Assembly: GCF_024139115.2 (NCBI RefSeq)
Contig: NC_085140.1
Coordinates: 428,171,240 to 428,235,239, forward strand
From: Armigeres subalbatus
Lineage: Eukaryota > Arthropoda > Insecta > Diptera > Culicidae
Direction of reading: 5' to 3'
Length of the DNA: 64,000 nucleotides
Positions 33,785 to 44,275 of this stretch are shown here, one piece after another. The translations under genes were made by a program, and so were the position numbers. The notes beneath the pieces are model-generated. The model saw nothing but the letters and a program-made list of their open reading frames with translations, did not search any database and was not told the DNA's origin. Position 1 is the stretch's first letter. Every line of letters starts with the position of its first letter.

Positions 33785-34325
33785 GGAATGGTACATTCTG
33801 GCAAATGGTCTATTCTGGTGAATGGATTTCAGGCATATGGTCCATTCTGGCAAATGGGTTTCGGCCAAATGTCATATTCGGCCAAATGTCCTATTCGGCC
33901 AAATGTCCTATTCGACAAAATGTCCTATTTGGCCAAATGTCATATTCGGCCTAATGTCATATTCTGCCAAATGTCGTATTCGTCCAAATGTCGAATGCGG
34001 CCAAATGTCCTATTCAGCAAACTATCCAATTTGGTCGAATGTCCTATTCGGCCAAATTTCATATTCGGCCAAATGTCCTATTCGGCCTAATGTCATCTTC
34101 GGCCTAATGTCATATACGACCAAATGTCCTATTTGGCCAAATGTCCTATTTGGCCAAATGTCATATTCGGTCAAATGTCCTATTCGGCCAAGTGTCCTAT
34201 TCGGTCAAATGTCCTATACGGCCAAATGTCCTATTCGATCAAATGACCTTTTCGGCCAGATGAGTTTCGGCCTAATGGTTTGTACTGCCTAGTGGCATTT
34301 GGCCGAATGGGTTACGGCCAAACGA
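33785..34325 (+). repeat. 17-bp minisatellite array 2 (ATTCGGCCAAATGTCCT)
   Basis: Same unit as array 1 (28206-29137), about 30 copies, with a left edge of CATTCTGGCAAATGG-type units that matches the degenerate edge of array 1. Peptides of the type VLFGQMSYSAKCPIRPN predicted here come from the 51-nt triple period and are not genes. It ends directly against an RTE fragment at 34335. Confidence 0.9.
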
Positions 34326-34525
34326 TTCTTCCCCATAATATCGATATCGTCCGCAAAGCCCAGGAGCATTTGAGATCTTGTGATAATGGCACCGCTTCTT
34401 TGCACACCAGCTCTACTAATTGCTCCCTCGAGCGCTATATTAGACAATAAATTCGTAAATGCATATCTCTGCTTCAATTCATCTAAGGTTACAAATGATG
34501 TCGTATTTCCGCAAACCTAACATTT

Positions 34526-34575
34526 TTTTATGTCTTTATTAAGGAGACTTTCAGCCCGAGACTGGCTCGTCTCCG
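34526..34575 (-). mobile_element. 50-bp retroposon 3' end with 15-bp duplication
   Basis: GCAAACCTAACATTT (34511-34525) and GCAAACCTTACATTT (34576-34590) bracket a 50-bp insert. RTE1 at about 14605 has a single copy of this site. On the minus strand the insert reads GGCTGAAAGTCTCCTTAATA then AAGACATAAAA, like the A-rich 3' end of a retroposon, so this is an extremely 5'-truncated insertion. Confidence 0.65.
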
Positions 34576-34649
34576 GCAAACCTTACATTTAAATTCGTCA
34601 AACGTATCACGAATTAGCCGTATCAGTTTCACCGAAAAACCATGTTCTA

Positions 34650-34871
34650 CACCCAAAAAACAGATCTTACAAATATTGTATAAAAACGTGTCATATACAA
34701 ATCTGTAAGGTTTTTATACAGAAATTGTATTAAAATAATACAAATCTGTATAATTTCAATACAACGATTGTATTAAAATCTTCCAAAAATTGAATATGCC
34801 CAATTATTATACAGTTTCTGTAAGGTTCTTATGCAGAACTGTATTAAAATCTGCCATTCGCTGGTTGGGTG
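34650..34871. mobile_element. MITE with CACCCAA ends and TA duplication
   Basis: CACCCAA at the left and TTGGGTG at the right, flanked by TA (34648-34649, 34872-34873). The interior repeats ACAAATCTGTA, TTATACAG and TTGTATTAAAAT in both orientations. It interrupts the RTE fragment just after ACCATGTTC; the neighbouring RTE sequence is partly deleted. Confidence 0.7.
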
Positions 34872-35399
34872 TAGCAAATATTTCGTTTCACTCAATCGTA
34901 CGCTACTTTGAAATCAATAAACAGATGATGTGCCTGCAAGTTGTACTCCCGGAATCTATCAAGGATTTGTCTCAGGGTAAACATTTGATCTGCCGTTGAT
35001 CGGCACTCACGAAAATATGCCTGGTATTCGACTCTGCAAACGGTCGTCTCAAATTCTTGAACAGAATACGGGACATAATGTTGTTCGCCGAATTGAGGAG
35101 GGTTCTTGAAAAGTGAGCAAATGAGGCCGTTTAACAAGCTAGCAGGCAATTCCTCGTCTGCCCATATGTGGTGCAGCACTTAATAAAGCTTCTCACTGTC
35201 ATGTTTGAAAAGTTCAGCCGGGGGCTGGTCCTTCTTCGCAGCCTTATTGTTTTTCTGGAAACTATGCAGCGTAAATGCAGTGAATATCGGCAAGCAACTA
35301 AAGCATGGAATCTAACCCAAAGAAAAATCTCCGATATTGCCGGGGGTTGGAGAAGGCTTTGTATCAACGACTTACTACAACCAACCTAAAATTCACAAT

Positions 35400-36160
35400 A
35401 CAAGGGGTAACACAAAAACGTTTTGTCGAGTTTAATATTAGCATAGCTTTGCATTGAATAATACAACTTTGATTAAGCTGGGACCATCGGACGTAGAAAC
35501 TCTAGTAGAACGTATTAACTTTTGAAACTAGTCCATTCTATCCTCATTTTAAATCTCAGATTGGTCCAGGGCTACCGGAGATGTTCTGGCTTTTCTTCCA
35601 TCATTTTTTATGCTTCCCCTAGAAACTAGAACTTATTAACTGAACAATGCTGGCTGCAGATTAAGAATACGTCAGGAATATGCGGAGAAATGGCCATTTC
35701 CGTGAAAACCAAAGCCAAAGCCAAATAAAAAGCCATTTTTCCAAAAACATAGAACATGAGTATGTTTCACATTCTTGTGATTTTTTCTGAGGTGTCCAGC
35801 CAACGCAAAGTCACATATGCTAGGAAACAAAGAGTACAATGTGGAGGCGATATAAGCACTTGCCTCTATTTGACTGAAAGCAAGATGTACGTATATGGCC
35901 TTAATTTTGTAGTTGTATAATAATATACGATCTTGACAAGATCATCTTGTGTTTGCTATGTTAACAGACATATATTTCCGACGAAATTGGTGCTTCATTC
36001 ATTTTTTTAGATTAGATGAATTTGCTACCATGAGATGGAGACTGGAACTGATCTCCTACGTCTTTAGTTATTTTGTTAACTTATTTGATGATGTTGTATT
36101 TCTGTAATTCACCAACCTCCTGATGGATGGCAACACTTCTAATCAAGCCGAGTAAATTAC
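35400..36160. other. Upstream intergenic region of mmp-B
   Basis: No gene seen. About 35615-35705 repeats 10500-10590 (GCTGGCTGCAGAT, GGCCATTTCCGTG). The remainder may hold regulatory sequence for mmp-B, but I cannot point to defined sites other than the core promoter. Confidence 0.35.
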
Positions 36161-36164
36161 GCTG

Positions 36165-36205
36165 TTTTTAAATACAAATTAATTGTATTCAAACAGATCA
36201 GTTGT
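36165..36205 (+). promoter_or_regulatory. Candidate core promoter of mmp-B
   Basis: A TATA-like TTTTTAAATA at 36165-36174 lies about 30 bases before an arthropod initiator ATCAGTTG (36197-36204, predicted start at A36200). The first in-frame ATG follows at 36229, giving a short leader of about 29 bases. The spacing is as expected for insect TATA/Inr promoters; not proven. Confidence 0.45.
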
Positions 36206-36228
36206 ATTCCATCATTATCAGTTGGAGG

Positions 36229-37866
36229 ATGGTTCTGCTAGCTGTGCTTACTGTTCTACAATGTCTTTCCAAATTTTGTTTACCATTGCCTGTCTACATA
36301 AATCCGGAGTCAATAATAATCAAACCAACACTTTTGTTGAATAATAATATTGGCGACCATTCCGATGTTGATTCGAACGATTTCCCTACAGACCCAAGAG
36401 CACCACCAGAAGTGACAGAGCAGGACGCTAGTGTAAGATCGTATAAGCTAAGGCATTGCGGCATTTCCTCCTACCTCCAGCACTTACGAACAGAGAATTA
36501 TGTTGTATTATTTACCGTCGTCCTATTCGGAGGTAGGATGAAGTGAAGCCATCATATGACTTTCAATTGCATTCGTTTACTAGGAATTTCATTTTAGATT
36601 ATCTTGCAAGAATATGGATATTTGAGTACGGACGTCATAGTCACTCGTTTGGACCAAACGGCGGATGAGAGTATGCTGATCGCTCTAAAGCAATTACAAC
36701 AACGTTTCAATCTGCCAGATAGTGGAACGCTCGATGATGATACTCGACGGCTTATCGCTGCTCCGCGTTGCGGGGTGGCGGAACTAAACGCAGTCGATGA
36801 CAAGTGGACGAAACAATCCTTGACGTTTAGAATAAGCAGCTACCCGGGAAGTATAACAAATGGCGAAGCGAGACGCTTGATCACGCAAGCGTTTAACGAA
36901 TGGACCAAGCATGTGCCATTGAGTATTTCGGAAGTCATGCAAGGCGAAGCCGATATTTATGTCAGTGATGAACAGGAAAATCACCAAAATCGACTTGGCA
37001 GTGATTGTCGATTCACAAGCAACGCGACCCTTGCACATGCCTTCTACCCACAAGTGGGAGATATCCATTATAATAGTGGGCGAAGTTACACTCAGGATGA
37101 ATTTTTCAGCACTACCATCCACGAGATCGGACACTCTCTGGGGTTAGATCATACGAATTCGAAAACGTCCATTATGTTTCCCTTTCACATTCGCTATCAC
37201 ACGGAAATCCCACCAGAAGATCGGCGTGCCCTGCAGGCGTTGTACGGTGTTCGAAAAACCACAAGCCCAACTACATCGCCTCGTTCTGAAACTAGTGGTT
37301 CTTATCTGTGCTCGCTTGACAGAATCGACACTATACTGAACGATGCTCAAGGTCGAACATATGTTCTGGCTGGTGATTATTATTACGACCTTGACGAGCG
37401 GAACCCACAAGGACGTCAAATTTCATCAAAATGGCCCAAGTTGCCTGGTGGCATGGACGTCGCGTTCATGTATCGAAATAACAAAACCTTTTTCTTCAAA
37501 CGCAACCGAGTGTGGGTGTACGCAAACAATCAGCTGGAAGCCGGCTATCCCAAGCCAATTAGAGACGATTTTCCAGGATTGCCAAATAATTTGAATGCTG
37601 TGTTTGTGACGAAACAAGGAAGCTTGTTGGCCATCAGGAAGAAGCAGTATTGGTTCTACAATCCCCGAAAGCGGCCACAGGTGGGCAAAGAGTTCCCCCG
37701 GTTGGTGTACGACTTCAAGGATATGCCATCGAACTTGAATGCGGCCCTGCGTCATACCGATGGAATATCGTACTTTTTCAAGGATCGAAGTTTCTACATC
37801 ATGAACATGAAGGATTACACGGTGGGACCGGCCACGCCAATGGAGCAGCGGTGGTTTGAATGCTAG
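36229..37866 (+). CDS. Matrix metalloproteinase mmp-B (2 exons, 490 aa)
   Basis: M10A metalloproteinase, predicted secreted. Exons 36229-36432 and 36598-37866, joined by GTAAGA...TTTTAG, phase 0. The Met at 36229 begins the hydrophobic signal peptide (MVLLAVLTVLQC); codons upstream are non-ATG. The prodomain switch is AAPRCGVAE (Cys126), the catalytic site is HEIGHSLGLDH (about 243-253), the Met-turn is SIMFP (Met about 261), and a Thr/Ser/Pro hinge leads to a hemopexin domain from Cys306 to final Cys490. The S-loop NHQNRLGSDCRFT is the most divergent of the three and lacks the HGD-type motif. The catalytic-hemopexin intron of mmp-A and mmp-C is absent. It could be a modified protease, but all catalytic residues are present. 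Confidence 0.93.
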
Positions 37867-38138
37867 ATACGGGGAGTTGAATGGTGGATTATGGATAGAA
37901 TGTAACATCAGTAAAACTGATAAATGAATAATACTTTGAACAAATCCAGACATAGGCCTTAAAACAAAGTTCATTCTAGAGAAGAAGTTCAAGTTTAATT
38001 GCTGCTATGTACCAAGGATTATTCCAGAGTAGTTCGTTTTCGTCTAAGACTAAGCATTATTCATACAAAAGCAAACATATGTTGCTTTTTCATGTGATGT
38101 GTCAGCTTTTCCCACCAAATAGAACAGAAACTCTTAAA

Positions 38139-38144
38139 AATAAA
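38139..38144 (+). terminator. Candidate poly(A) signal for mmp-B
   Basis: AATAAA about 273 bases after the stop codon at 37866; the first clear hexamer downstream. The 3' end could also use weaker sites such as AATAATA near 37926. Confidence 0.4.
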
Positions 38145-38309
38145 AAAGATGAACAGTTAATTATGGTTATGTTTGTATATTGAAATGACACATACTCTGC
38201 GTTTTACTCATGTAATATTATCATTATCAGAGGCAGTAGAGGCAGAAGACAATAGGAGAAAATACGTCTTTGGCAGGTTTTATTTTATTATGCCTCCTGA
38301 CATTTAAAA

Positions 38310-38363
38310 AAAGAAAAAAAAACAAGAACACCGTCTTCGACCAGAGGTCGTACAGACTGAATA
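38310..38363 (-). mobile_element. SINE 3' end, interrupted by an R1-like LINE
   Basis: ACACCGTCTTCGACCAGAGG and GTCGTACAGACTGAATA match the 3' portion of the SINE at 27436-27490. The sequence CGTACAGACTGAA reappears at 40035-40047 on the far side of the R1-like insertion, where the SINE seems to continue briefly. Confidence 0.6.
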
Positions 38364-40034
38364 TTTTTTTTTCATCCTAAGCAATGGAGGGGGAATCTGC
38401 TCAACAGACATCCTGGGTTGTCCAGGAAGTGCGGGGTTAGGGACCACCTTCAACAGCAAACGAGGGAGGCAGGATTGCATCCCCGACCCGCTAAACCGTT
38501 TCCATTGCCGCCAAGCCCATAGTCCCTTCGGTACAACCAGAAAGTAATGCTTCAAAGGGGGGTCAGTGCACAACGCACCCTCGAGGTTAGCTGCGTGTCC
38601 TTGCAGCATCGAACATCGTGACTCGCTTTTTTAGAAGAACACCATGGTATCGTGCCAGCGCATTGCCGGCTTTCCAGGTGGCCTTACCACGCCCTATGTC
38701 CTCGGAAGGTGGGAAGGGTCGACTTCGCGCCTGCTTCCCTCTGCACGACTGGTATCAAGAATGATGATGCCGCGTGCACCCCAAATCGACCTCTCTGCGA
38801 TAGGGCCTATTCGTCAACACACAGAGGGACTTGCCGACGCAGTGCCTACGCCTGCACCAGCCTCGACGAGGACCCCTTTCCGTCCTCGGGCTCGGAACCC
38901 CCCCGGTTGACCGACGCCGCGAAAGCGACGATACCATGTTGTTCTTCGCGCGGCCACTTGTTCGATAAAAGGATCGAGTTCGACCACAGGGCACCGGTAT
39001 GACCCATGAAGCCGAACCCTTGGACCACCTCTTATTTGCGCCTGAACAAGCCATTCCTCGAGTCCACGCGCCACCTTCTGTGTAGCTCCAAGACGATTTG
39101 GACGATAGCCGATAAAACGGCGTTCCAGCCAACTTCATCTTTACACATCCTCCGGACTAGGTTGTCCGGGGTAGTGTCCAGAACACATGTGGCAAGCATG
39201 TGGTCACGCATTGTGCGCAAACGTGGGCACACAAACAACACGTGTTCCGCCGTTCCCTCTAAACCTGCGCACACCGGACACTCGGGCGAGGCCTGCAACC
39301 ATGGCCTGTAAGGACTTGGGTCAGGTGGAAAGTGATTTCCCCATGGCGCCTCTTGACCCACGTACCTATCTCCGGTATCAACCTATGTGTCCATCTACCC
39401 TTAGTGGAACTGTCCCACGCACGCTGGCATTTGACCATTGAGGCCAACCTGACAGTCCTACGGATGCCTCTCGTGCCGTGCATTTCGAAGCACTCTATGT
39501 CTTCACCGATAATGATGTCAATAGGCATCATACCAGTGATGACGCAAAGTGCATCGTGCGACACGGTACGGTACGCGCTCGCAATTCTTAGGCACATGAG
39601 CCTATACGTACTTTTTAACTTCATTCTGTAGCAGTTAATACGCAGGGCCGTGCCCCAAGCTGGCCCCCTATACCTCAGTATGGACAGAGCGATGCTAGCC
39701 AGAAGCTTGCGCTTGCTGGCACAAACCGCAGGGCTATTGGACATCATCCGGGACAACGCCACTATAGCTGTGGAGGTACACTTGCAGGCGTAATTGACGT
39801 GGCTATCAAAGGTGAGTTTATCGTCGATCATTACCCCCAAGAGCTGGATGGAGCATTCAGAGGTGACCTTGCAGTTGCCTGCCCTTATCACCGCTTGTTG
39901 CTCCGACTTTCGGTTGTTAACAACAACCACCTCAGTCTTGTGGTGAGCCAGTTCTAATTTCCTGGAACTCATCCACTCCTCCACAATTGCGATCGACTGG
40001 GCTGCAGTCAACTCCACTTCTTCGATCGATTCGC
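38364..40034 (-). mobile_element. R1-like LINE, 5'-truncated, in a SINE
   Basis: Minus-strand LINE fragment. A T-run at about 38364-38371 is the complement of its poly(A) tail. The 15-bp target CGTACAGACTGAATA / CGTACAGACTGAACA lies at 38349-38363 and 40035-40049 (14 of 15 match). The 5' end lies just beyond the catalytic FADD motif. About 0.6-0.9 kb of 3' untranslated sequence follows ORF2. Same family type as 15014-17828 but a separate lineage. Confidence 0.85.
39032..40034 (-). pseudogene. R1-like ORF2 C-terminal part
   Basis: Minus frame 40050-39259 reads LYGESIEEVELTAAQSIAIV, HHKTEVVVVNNRKSEQ, LGVMIDDKLTFDSHVNYACK and RLMCLRIASAYRTVSHDALC, homologous residue by residue to the 15.7-16.5 kb ORF. 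A one-base shift near 39300 moves to frame 39361-39032 with CPVCAGLEGTAEHVLFVCPR (CCHC knuckle) and TTPDNLVRRMCKDEVGWNAV. RT motifs before FADD are lost. Confidence 0.85.
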
Positions 40035-40267
40035 CGTACAGACTGAACATTTAATACCTATCATTAGACACCCTTTCGGGAGGGTACTCCAGAACGTTCT
40101 CGAGTTCAGCTCAAGGTACCTATCAGATCAATCAGGACTTTTCCAATGTCGTCGGTATACGATACATCAATCCGGTTCAATTAGCATATGATCCTAATTT
40201 CGATGAACACGAGATGTCCAAGGTCCTTCAAAAATATCTGGAGTTCAGGCTTCGGAATTCTCACTCA

Positions 40268-40562
40268 TATGAATAAAAACCCAGGATTGATCCCAACAAC
40301 GGAGTGCAATTTTTCCATATTCTCCTTTGAGCAAGTGTTCTCACACAATATTTTATACGGATAGAAAGACGGGCGATAAACTCGCGAGCGGCAGCTTGCA
40401 GGATAATTTAATTTTGGGCCTCCAAATTCTCTACCTCGCCACTTCTCCAGATAAGTTTTAAAAGCATATTCACAAAAATGTAGGTCCGCGACGGGATTCG
40501 AACCCAAAACAATTTTAAAATGTGTAGAGCGGCCACTATAACCACGCGACCACACGAACCGA
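40268..40562 (-). mobile_element. tRNA-headed SINE-like element
   Basis: Minus strand: GTGGTCGCGTGGTTATAGTG (A-box-like, about 40555-40536) and GGGTTCGAATCCCG (B box, about 40505-40492), spaced as in tRNA genes, followed by a non-tRNA body to about 40268. The cloverleaf is not convincing, so I call it a SINE rather than a tRNA gene. The tail was not identified. Confidence 0.5.
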
Positions 40563-41213
40563 TTGAATGCAAATAGAAAAACTGCTGTCTTGAACCTACT
40601 ACTTATCGTGGCGCATTGTTGTATGCAATCAGTTCGGAGAAGCAGAGTAAGCAGCATTTGATTTTCACGAAACATGGGAAGAGGGATAAAATTTTTTCGC
40701 ACCATCGCTTGTGCCGGAGTTTATCGCACTGTAATTTATCCGGATAAAATGGATGGTGGAGCGATCTGTTGTCGCGTGAGTGAGAAATCCGAACCCTGCT
40801 GGAGTTATGATTCAGGTATCTACCGGATGCACAATGACGCAATGTCCATTCGAATGTGGCCGCGGTCTTTTTAGTTGAGGCGTAGAACCACTGCGTTCAC
40901 GGACTGGGATGATCGGGTAGTTCAAACACTACGGATATCAGGACGTTTTGGAGAACCGAAATGATTTTTATTATTCGTTACCAGGCTAAGGCGGGAGTGG
41001 CCTGTGCAATACATAAAAGTCGTCTCCATTCAGCTCGGTCCATGTCTGCACTCTTGCCCCTCTGCGCGTTTCTAAGGGACTCGAGAATGCCCCTGAAACT
41101 CGAACTACGCACATCACCCGATCCATCGTTGCTTTGATCAACCGTGTCAGTTTATCCGGAAATCCGTTTTCGTGCATTAGCTGCCATAGCTGGTCCCGAT
41201 CGACCCAAGTAGC

Positions 41214-41310
41214 ACATTTCTATCAAATCCGGTTGCAGCGACTTGATTGTGACTAAATTCGGTCACATATGAGTTACGGCAACTGACTTGAAACATGTGT
41301 GCTACTCGGG
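41214..41310. mobile_element. MITE, CCC(A/G/T)AG(T/C)AGCACA family, copy 3
   Basis: Starts CCCAAGTAGCACA, ends TGTGTGCTACTCGGG, with GA on both sides (41212-41213, 41311-41312). It shares TTGATTGTGACTAAATTCGG and TCACATATGAGTTAC with copy 2. It lies in the RT domain of RTE2. Confidence 0.8.
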
Positions 41311-41350
41311 GATTGTATCATATGCGGCTTTGAAGTCGATAAATAGATGA

Positions 41351-41480
41351 AATCATTGTAATAATCTATGAAAATAAAAGTAGGTTTTGTGCCTGTGGGA
41401 GAAGCGGTTCATGTCTAACTTGCACTCCCAGGGGTTTTTCCCTACTTCAAAAACTAAATGATGAATCAAAAAAAAAAATG
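41351..41480 (+). mobile_element. Short A-tailed retroposon in RTE2
   Basis: RTE3 at about 52670 reads AAATAGATGATGTGTGGGCA without a break, but here about 130 bp ending in an A-run (41469-41479) separate AAATAGATGA from GATGATGTGTGGGC. The short GATGA repeat would be the target duplication. The body (GGTTCATGTCTAAC, GTTTTTCCCTACTTC) is not recognised. Confidence 0.6.
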
Positions 41481-41489
41481 GATGATGTG

Positions 41490-42480
41490 TGGGCACGTTG
41501 TATTCACGGCATTTCTGCAATCCTGACGTACGGCGAACACCTGGTATGTGGTTGAAGGTGGCTTTCAGCATTGTGATTGCGCGGTAGTTCCTACGATCCA
41601 GCTTATCGCCCTTTTTGTAGATGGGACACACGACACCTTCCATCCACTCCTGCGGCAAAACCTCATCCTCCCAAACCTTGGTGATTACCCAGTGCAGCGC
41701 TCTGGTCACTGCCTCACCACCGTGTTTAAACAGCTCTCCTGGTAGTTGGTCAACACCAGGGGCTTTGTTGTTTTTCAGCCGGCTGATCTTCTCCTGGATT
41801 TTCTGGAGATTCGGAGCTGGAAGTCGCATGTCCTGCGCGCATGCTCCTAGGTTCATTACCATACCGCCACCGTTGTCTGCCACATCGCCATTCAGATGCT
41901 CTTCGTAGTGCTGCCACCACCTTTGGATCACCTCACGCTCGTTTGTAAGAAGGTTCCCGTTTATGTCCTTACACATATCGGACTGTTGCACGTGGCCCTT
42001 ATGTGAACGGTTTAACTTCTTATAGAACTTTCGTGCGTTTTTAGCGCGGTACAGTTGCTCCGTCTCTTCACGGTCTCGAGCTTCCTGCTGGCGCTTTTTC
42101 CTCCGAAAATCGAGTTTTGTCTGTCCCGCACCCGTTTGTATCGTGCCTCGTTCGCCCTCGTGCGGTGTTGCAGCAATCTCGCCCATGCTGCATTCTTCTC
42201 CTCAACCAACTGCTCACATTCGCCGTCATACCAGTCGTTTCTCTGATCCGGGGGCACCGTGCCTAGTGCAGCGGTAGCGGTGCTACCAATGGCGGATCGA
42301 ATATCTCTCCAGCCATCTTCAAGACACGCTGCGCCTAGCTGCTCTTCCGTTGGGAGTGCCACTTCCAGCTGCTGCGCGTAGTCTTGGACTAGTCTACCGT
42401 CTTGTAGCCGCCTAATGTTTAGCCGCGGCGGACGGCTCCGCCGCGTGTTGTACACCGTCGAGAGTTTGAGCGCAGACATG
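41490..42480 (-). pseudogene. RTE2 linker and start of RT
   Basis: Minus frame 42479-42012 reads VYNTRRSRPPRLNIRRLQDG, EEKNAAWARLLQHRTRANEA; frame 42186-41353 reads QLYRAKNARKFYKKLNRSHK, LKNNKAPGVDQLPGELFKHG, VWEDEVLPQEWMEGVVCPIY and KKGDKLDRRNYRAITML, the entry to the RT domain. The two frames overlap, so at least one frameshift is present. Confidence 0.8.
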
Positions 42481-42549
42481 CTGCAACGAGGTAGTGGTCG
42501 GATTCAATATTCGCACTGCGGTAAGTGCGTACGTTCGTGATGTCGGAGA

Positions 42550-43636
42550 TTAGAGATTGTAGATTAGAACGTGGTCGATTTGGTTTTCCGTTACTTGATT
42601 AGGTGATTTCCGTGTGGCCTTATGGATATTCTTGCGGGGGAAGAAAGTGCTTCGGACTACCATTCCGTGGAAGGCTGCAAAGTTTATGCATCGTTGGCCG
42701 TTGTCGTTCGATACGGTATGCAGGCTATCCGGTCCGATGACCGGTCTATCTGGCGGTATCTGGCGGCGCCGCATGAATCACGAATTGTACCAGGTGTATA
42801 AGGGGCTGGATATTATTAAGCTTATTCAACACGGCAGACTACGGTGGGCTGGTCACGTTGTTCGTACGCCGGAAGAACGTCAAGAGAAGATAATATTTAG
42901 TAGTGAACCCGGAAGAGGCCGCAGGCTTCGTGGAAGGCCGCGTACACGATGGCTTTTTGCAGTTGAAGAGGACCTGAGGGCGCTCAATGTTCAGGGCGAC
43001 TGGAAGCGATTGGCCCAGGATACTCCATTCGGCGTAGGTTCATCGAAGAGCTGTAGCCCATCAAGTATCAAGTATCAAGTAAGACCGGTCTATACATTTC
43101 CTCCGTTTCTACCTGAGCGTTCATGTCACCGATGAAGTGGGCATCCATCGTATGTCTGGTTCAGCTATGCATAGAATGCTTCTTTCTTGTCATCGGGTCT
43201 CCCTTCGTGTGGGCTGGGCACGTTGATGATGCTATAGTTGAAGAAACGGCCTCAGCTTGCACATCCTTGCGTTGATTGGCTGCCACTCAATCACGCGATG
43301 GCGCATCTTTCCCAGCACTACGAAGCCAGTTCCCAGCTCATTGGTGGGGCCACAGCTTAGGTAGAAGGTAGCCGCTCGATGCCCGCTTTTCCACACTTTC
43401 TGTCCTGTCCAACAGATTACCTGCATCGCTACGACGTCGAAGTTGCGGGGATGTAATTCATCGTAGATTATCCTGTCGCAACCTGTGAAGCCTAGCGACT
43501 TGCAGTTCCATGTTCCAAGCTTCCACTCGTGATCTTTTATTCGTCGCCTAGGTCGTTGCCGATTGTATCGAGTCGTATTATCTTCTATGTCGTTCGTAAT
43601 GGCTCTTTTTAAAGGCGGCTTATTGGGCCTGCGCAA
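42550..43636 (-). pseudogene. RTE2 endonuclease, split
   Basis: Minus frame 43636-43232 reads DHEWKLGTWNCKSLGFTGCD, RNFDVVAMQVICW, TGFVVLGKMRHRVIEW; frame 42774-42550 reads DSLHTVSNDNGQRCINFAAF, TENQIDHVLI. Between them lies an RTE1 3' fragment at 42750-43082 in the opposite orientation. The domain is the APE-type endonuclease of the RTE clade; the Glu motif is changed (AMQVICW instead of AIQEVRW). Confidence 0.8.
42750..43082 (+). mobile_element. RTE1-family 3' end inserted in RTE2
   Basis: GACCGGTCTAT is duplicated at 42739-42749 and 43083-43093. The 333-bp insert encodes WRRRMNHELYQVYKGLDIIK, RLRWAGHVVRTPEERQ and RGRPRTRWLFAVEEDLRAL, then ends GCCCATCAAGTATCAAGTAT plus CAAGTAA. It is nearly the same as 13644-13960 (opposite strand). 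This fixes the true 3' end of the RTE1 family and shows that RTE1 was mobile after RTE2 was in place. Confidence 0.9.
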
Positions 43637-44185
43637 ACCTCCTGTCTCGTCGGAGGGCCGTCGTGTCAGGGCTGTTTAGCGTCCCACCTAACACCAGGAC
43701 GTGGGTTTGTGCGCTTTAAGCGGCACACGGTCGCTTTGGCGAAGCCTACTTGCGGATACCACTGCCCACTGCCATGCCCCACCTCATCCTAGGCAGGCAC
43801 CACAACTCGCAGATGGCCTGGGGAGGGATCGTCAAGCCCTTGGACATCGTCCCTGCTACCCGTCAAACTTTTGGCCGATGCATACCATGCACTTGAGTGA
43901 ACATTTTGATTTTTAAAAATATAACAAGATTTTCAATTTCATCAATGCCAGGGTTTCAACTTTTCGTTTCAATGAGACCAAAGCAAGCGTTTCTCGGGCC
44001 AAGGGAGAATCTTTTTTCGTTGTTTATGTTGAGGATCATCTTTCACCCATTAATCTTTCTCTGCAATTAGCCTTGGATGATAAACGCAAAATCTTGCCTA
44101 TTAGATGAAAATCCTTTTTCGTTTCATCACTATTAACCACTCACTCACTTTTCGCGAGAATTATCGCAGAACAATTACAAAATTG

Positions 44186-44275
44186 TATGGCCGCGCCGGG
44201 ATTCGAACCCAGAATAGTAACAATAATAGCCCGTAGGGATGCGCCTACTCTAGCCACACCACCACGCTATCTGTA
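44186..44275 (-). repeat. tRNA-like block (SINE head)
   Basis: Minus strand: GTGGTGTGGCTAGAGTAGG (A-box-like) and TGGGTTCGAATCCCGGCG (B box) at tRNA spacing. The acceptor stem is not clean and no other tRNA-like feature supports a functional tRNA, so I treat it as a SINE head or tRNA relic. Confidence 0.45.

Larger units (their letters stand above)
34335..35390 (-). pseudogene. RTE1-family LINE fragment
   Basis: Minus-strand RT pieces: LLSNIALEGAISRAGV and MLLGFADDIDIMGKN (34477-34335), then TADQMFTLRQILDRFREYNL and HHLFIDFKVAYD (35011-34892), and LPASLLNGLICSLFK upstream. The order and wording match RTE1 at 13.6-18 kb. It contains two small insertions (34526-34575 and 34650-34871), stops and frameshifts. 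At 35133-35146 it preserves the uninterrupted site into which the R1-like LINE jumped in RTE1. Confidence 0.8.
40975..43880 (-). mobile_element. RTE-clade LINE (RTE2), internally deleted and invaded
   Basis: Reading minus: leader (about 43880-43640), endonuclease (43640-42550), linker and RT start (42480-41490), RT centre (about 41350-41080), then an abrupt join to the 3' end ELNGDDFYVLHRPLPP-type frame near 41010, which in another frame reads MDRAEWRRLLCIAQATPALA. The catalytic FADD part is deleted. Insertions: an RTE1 3' end (42750-43082), a MITE (41214-41310) and a 130-bp A-tailed retroposon (about 41351-41480). Another copy of this family is RTE3 at 51.4-57.3 kb. Confidence 0.8.

Noticed and set aside
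28206..34325. Long predicted peptides with MSYSAKCPIRPNVLFGQ periodicity
   Set aside because: They arise from three 17-bp minisatellite units per 17 codons. Several frames are open in parallel, there is no upstream gene structure, and no known domain.
37426..37992. 188-aa minus frame overlapping mmp-B
   Set aside because: Antisense shadow of the hemopexin exon; no domain.
38644..39311. Several plus frames of 88-116 aa
   Set aside because: They lie antisense to the R1-like LINE 3' UTR and ORF2 C-terminus and have no domain of their own.
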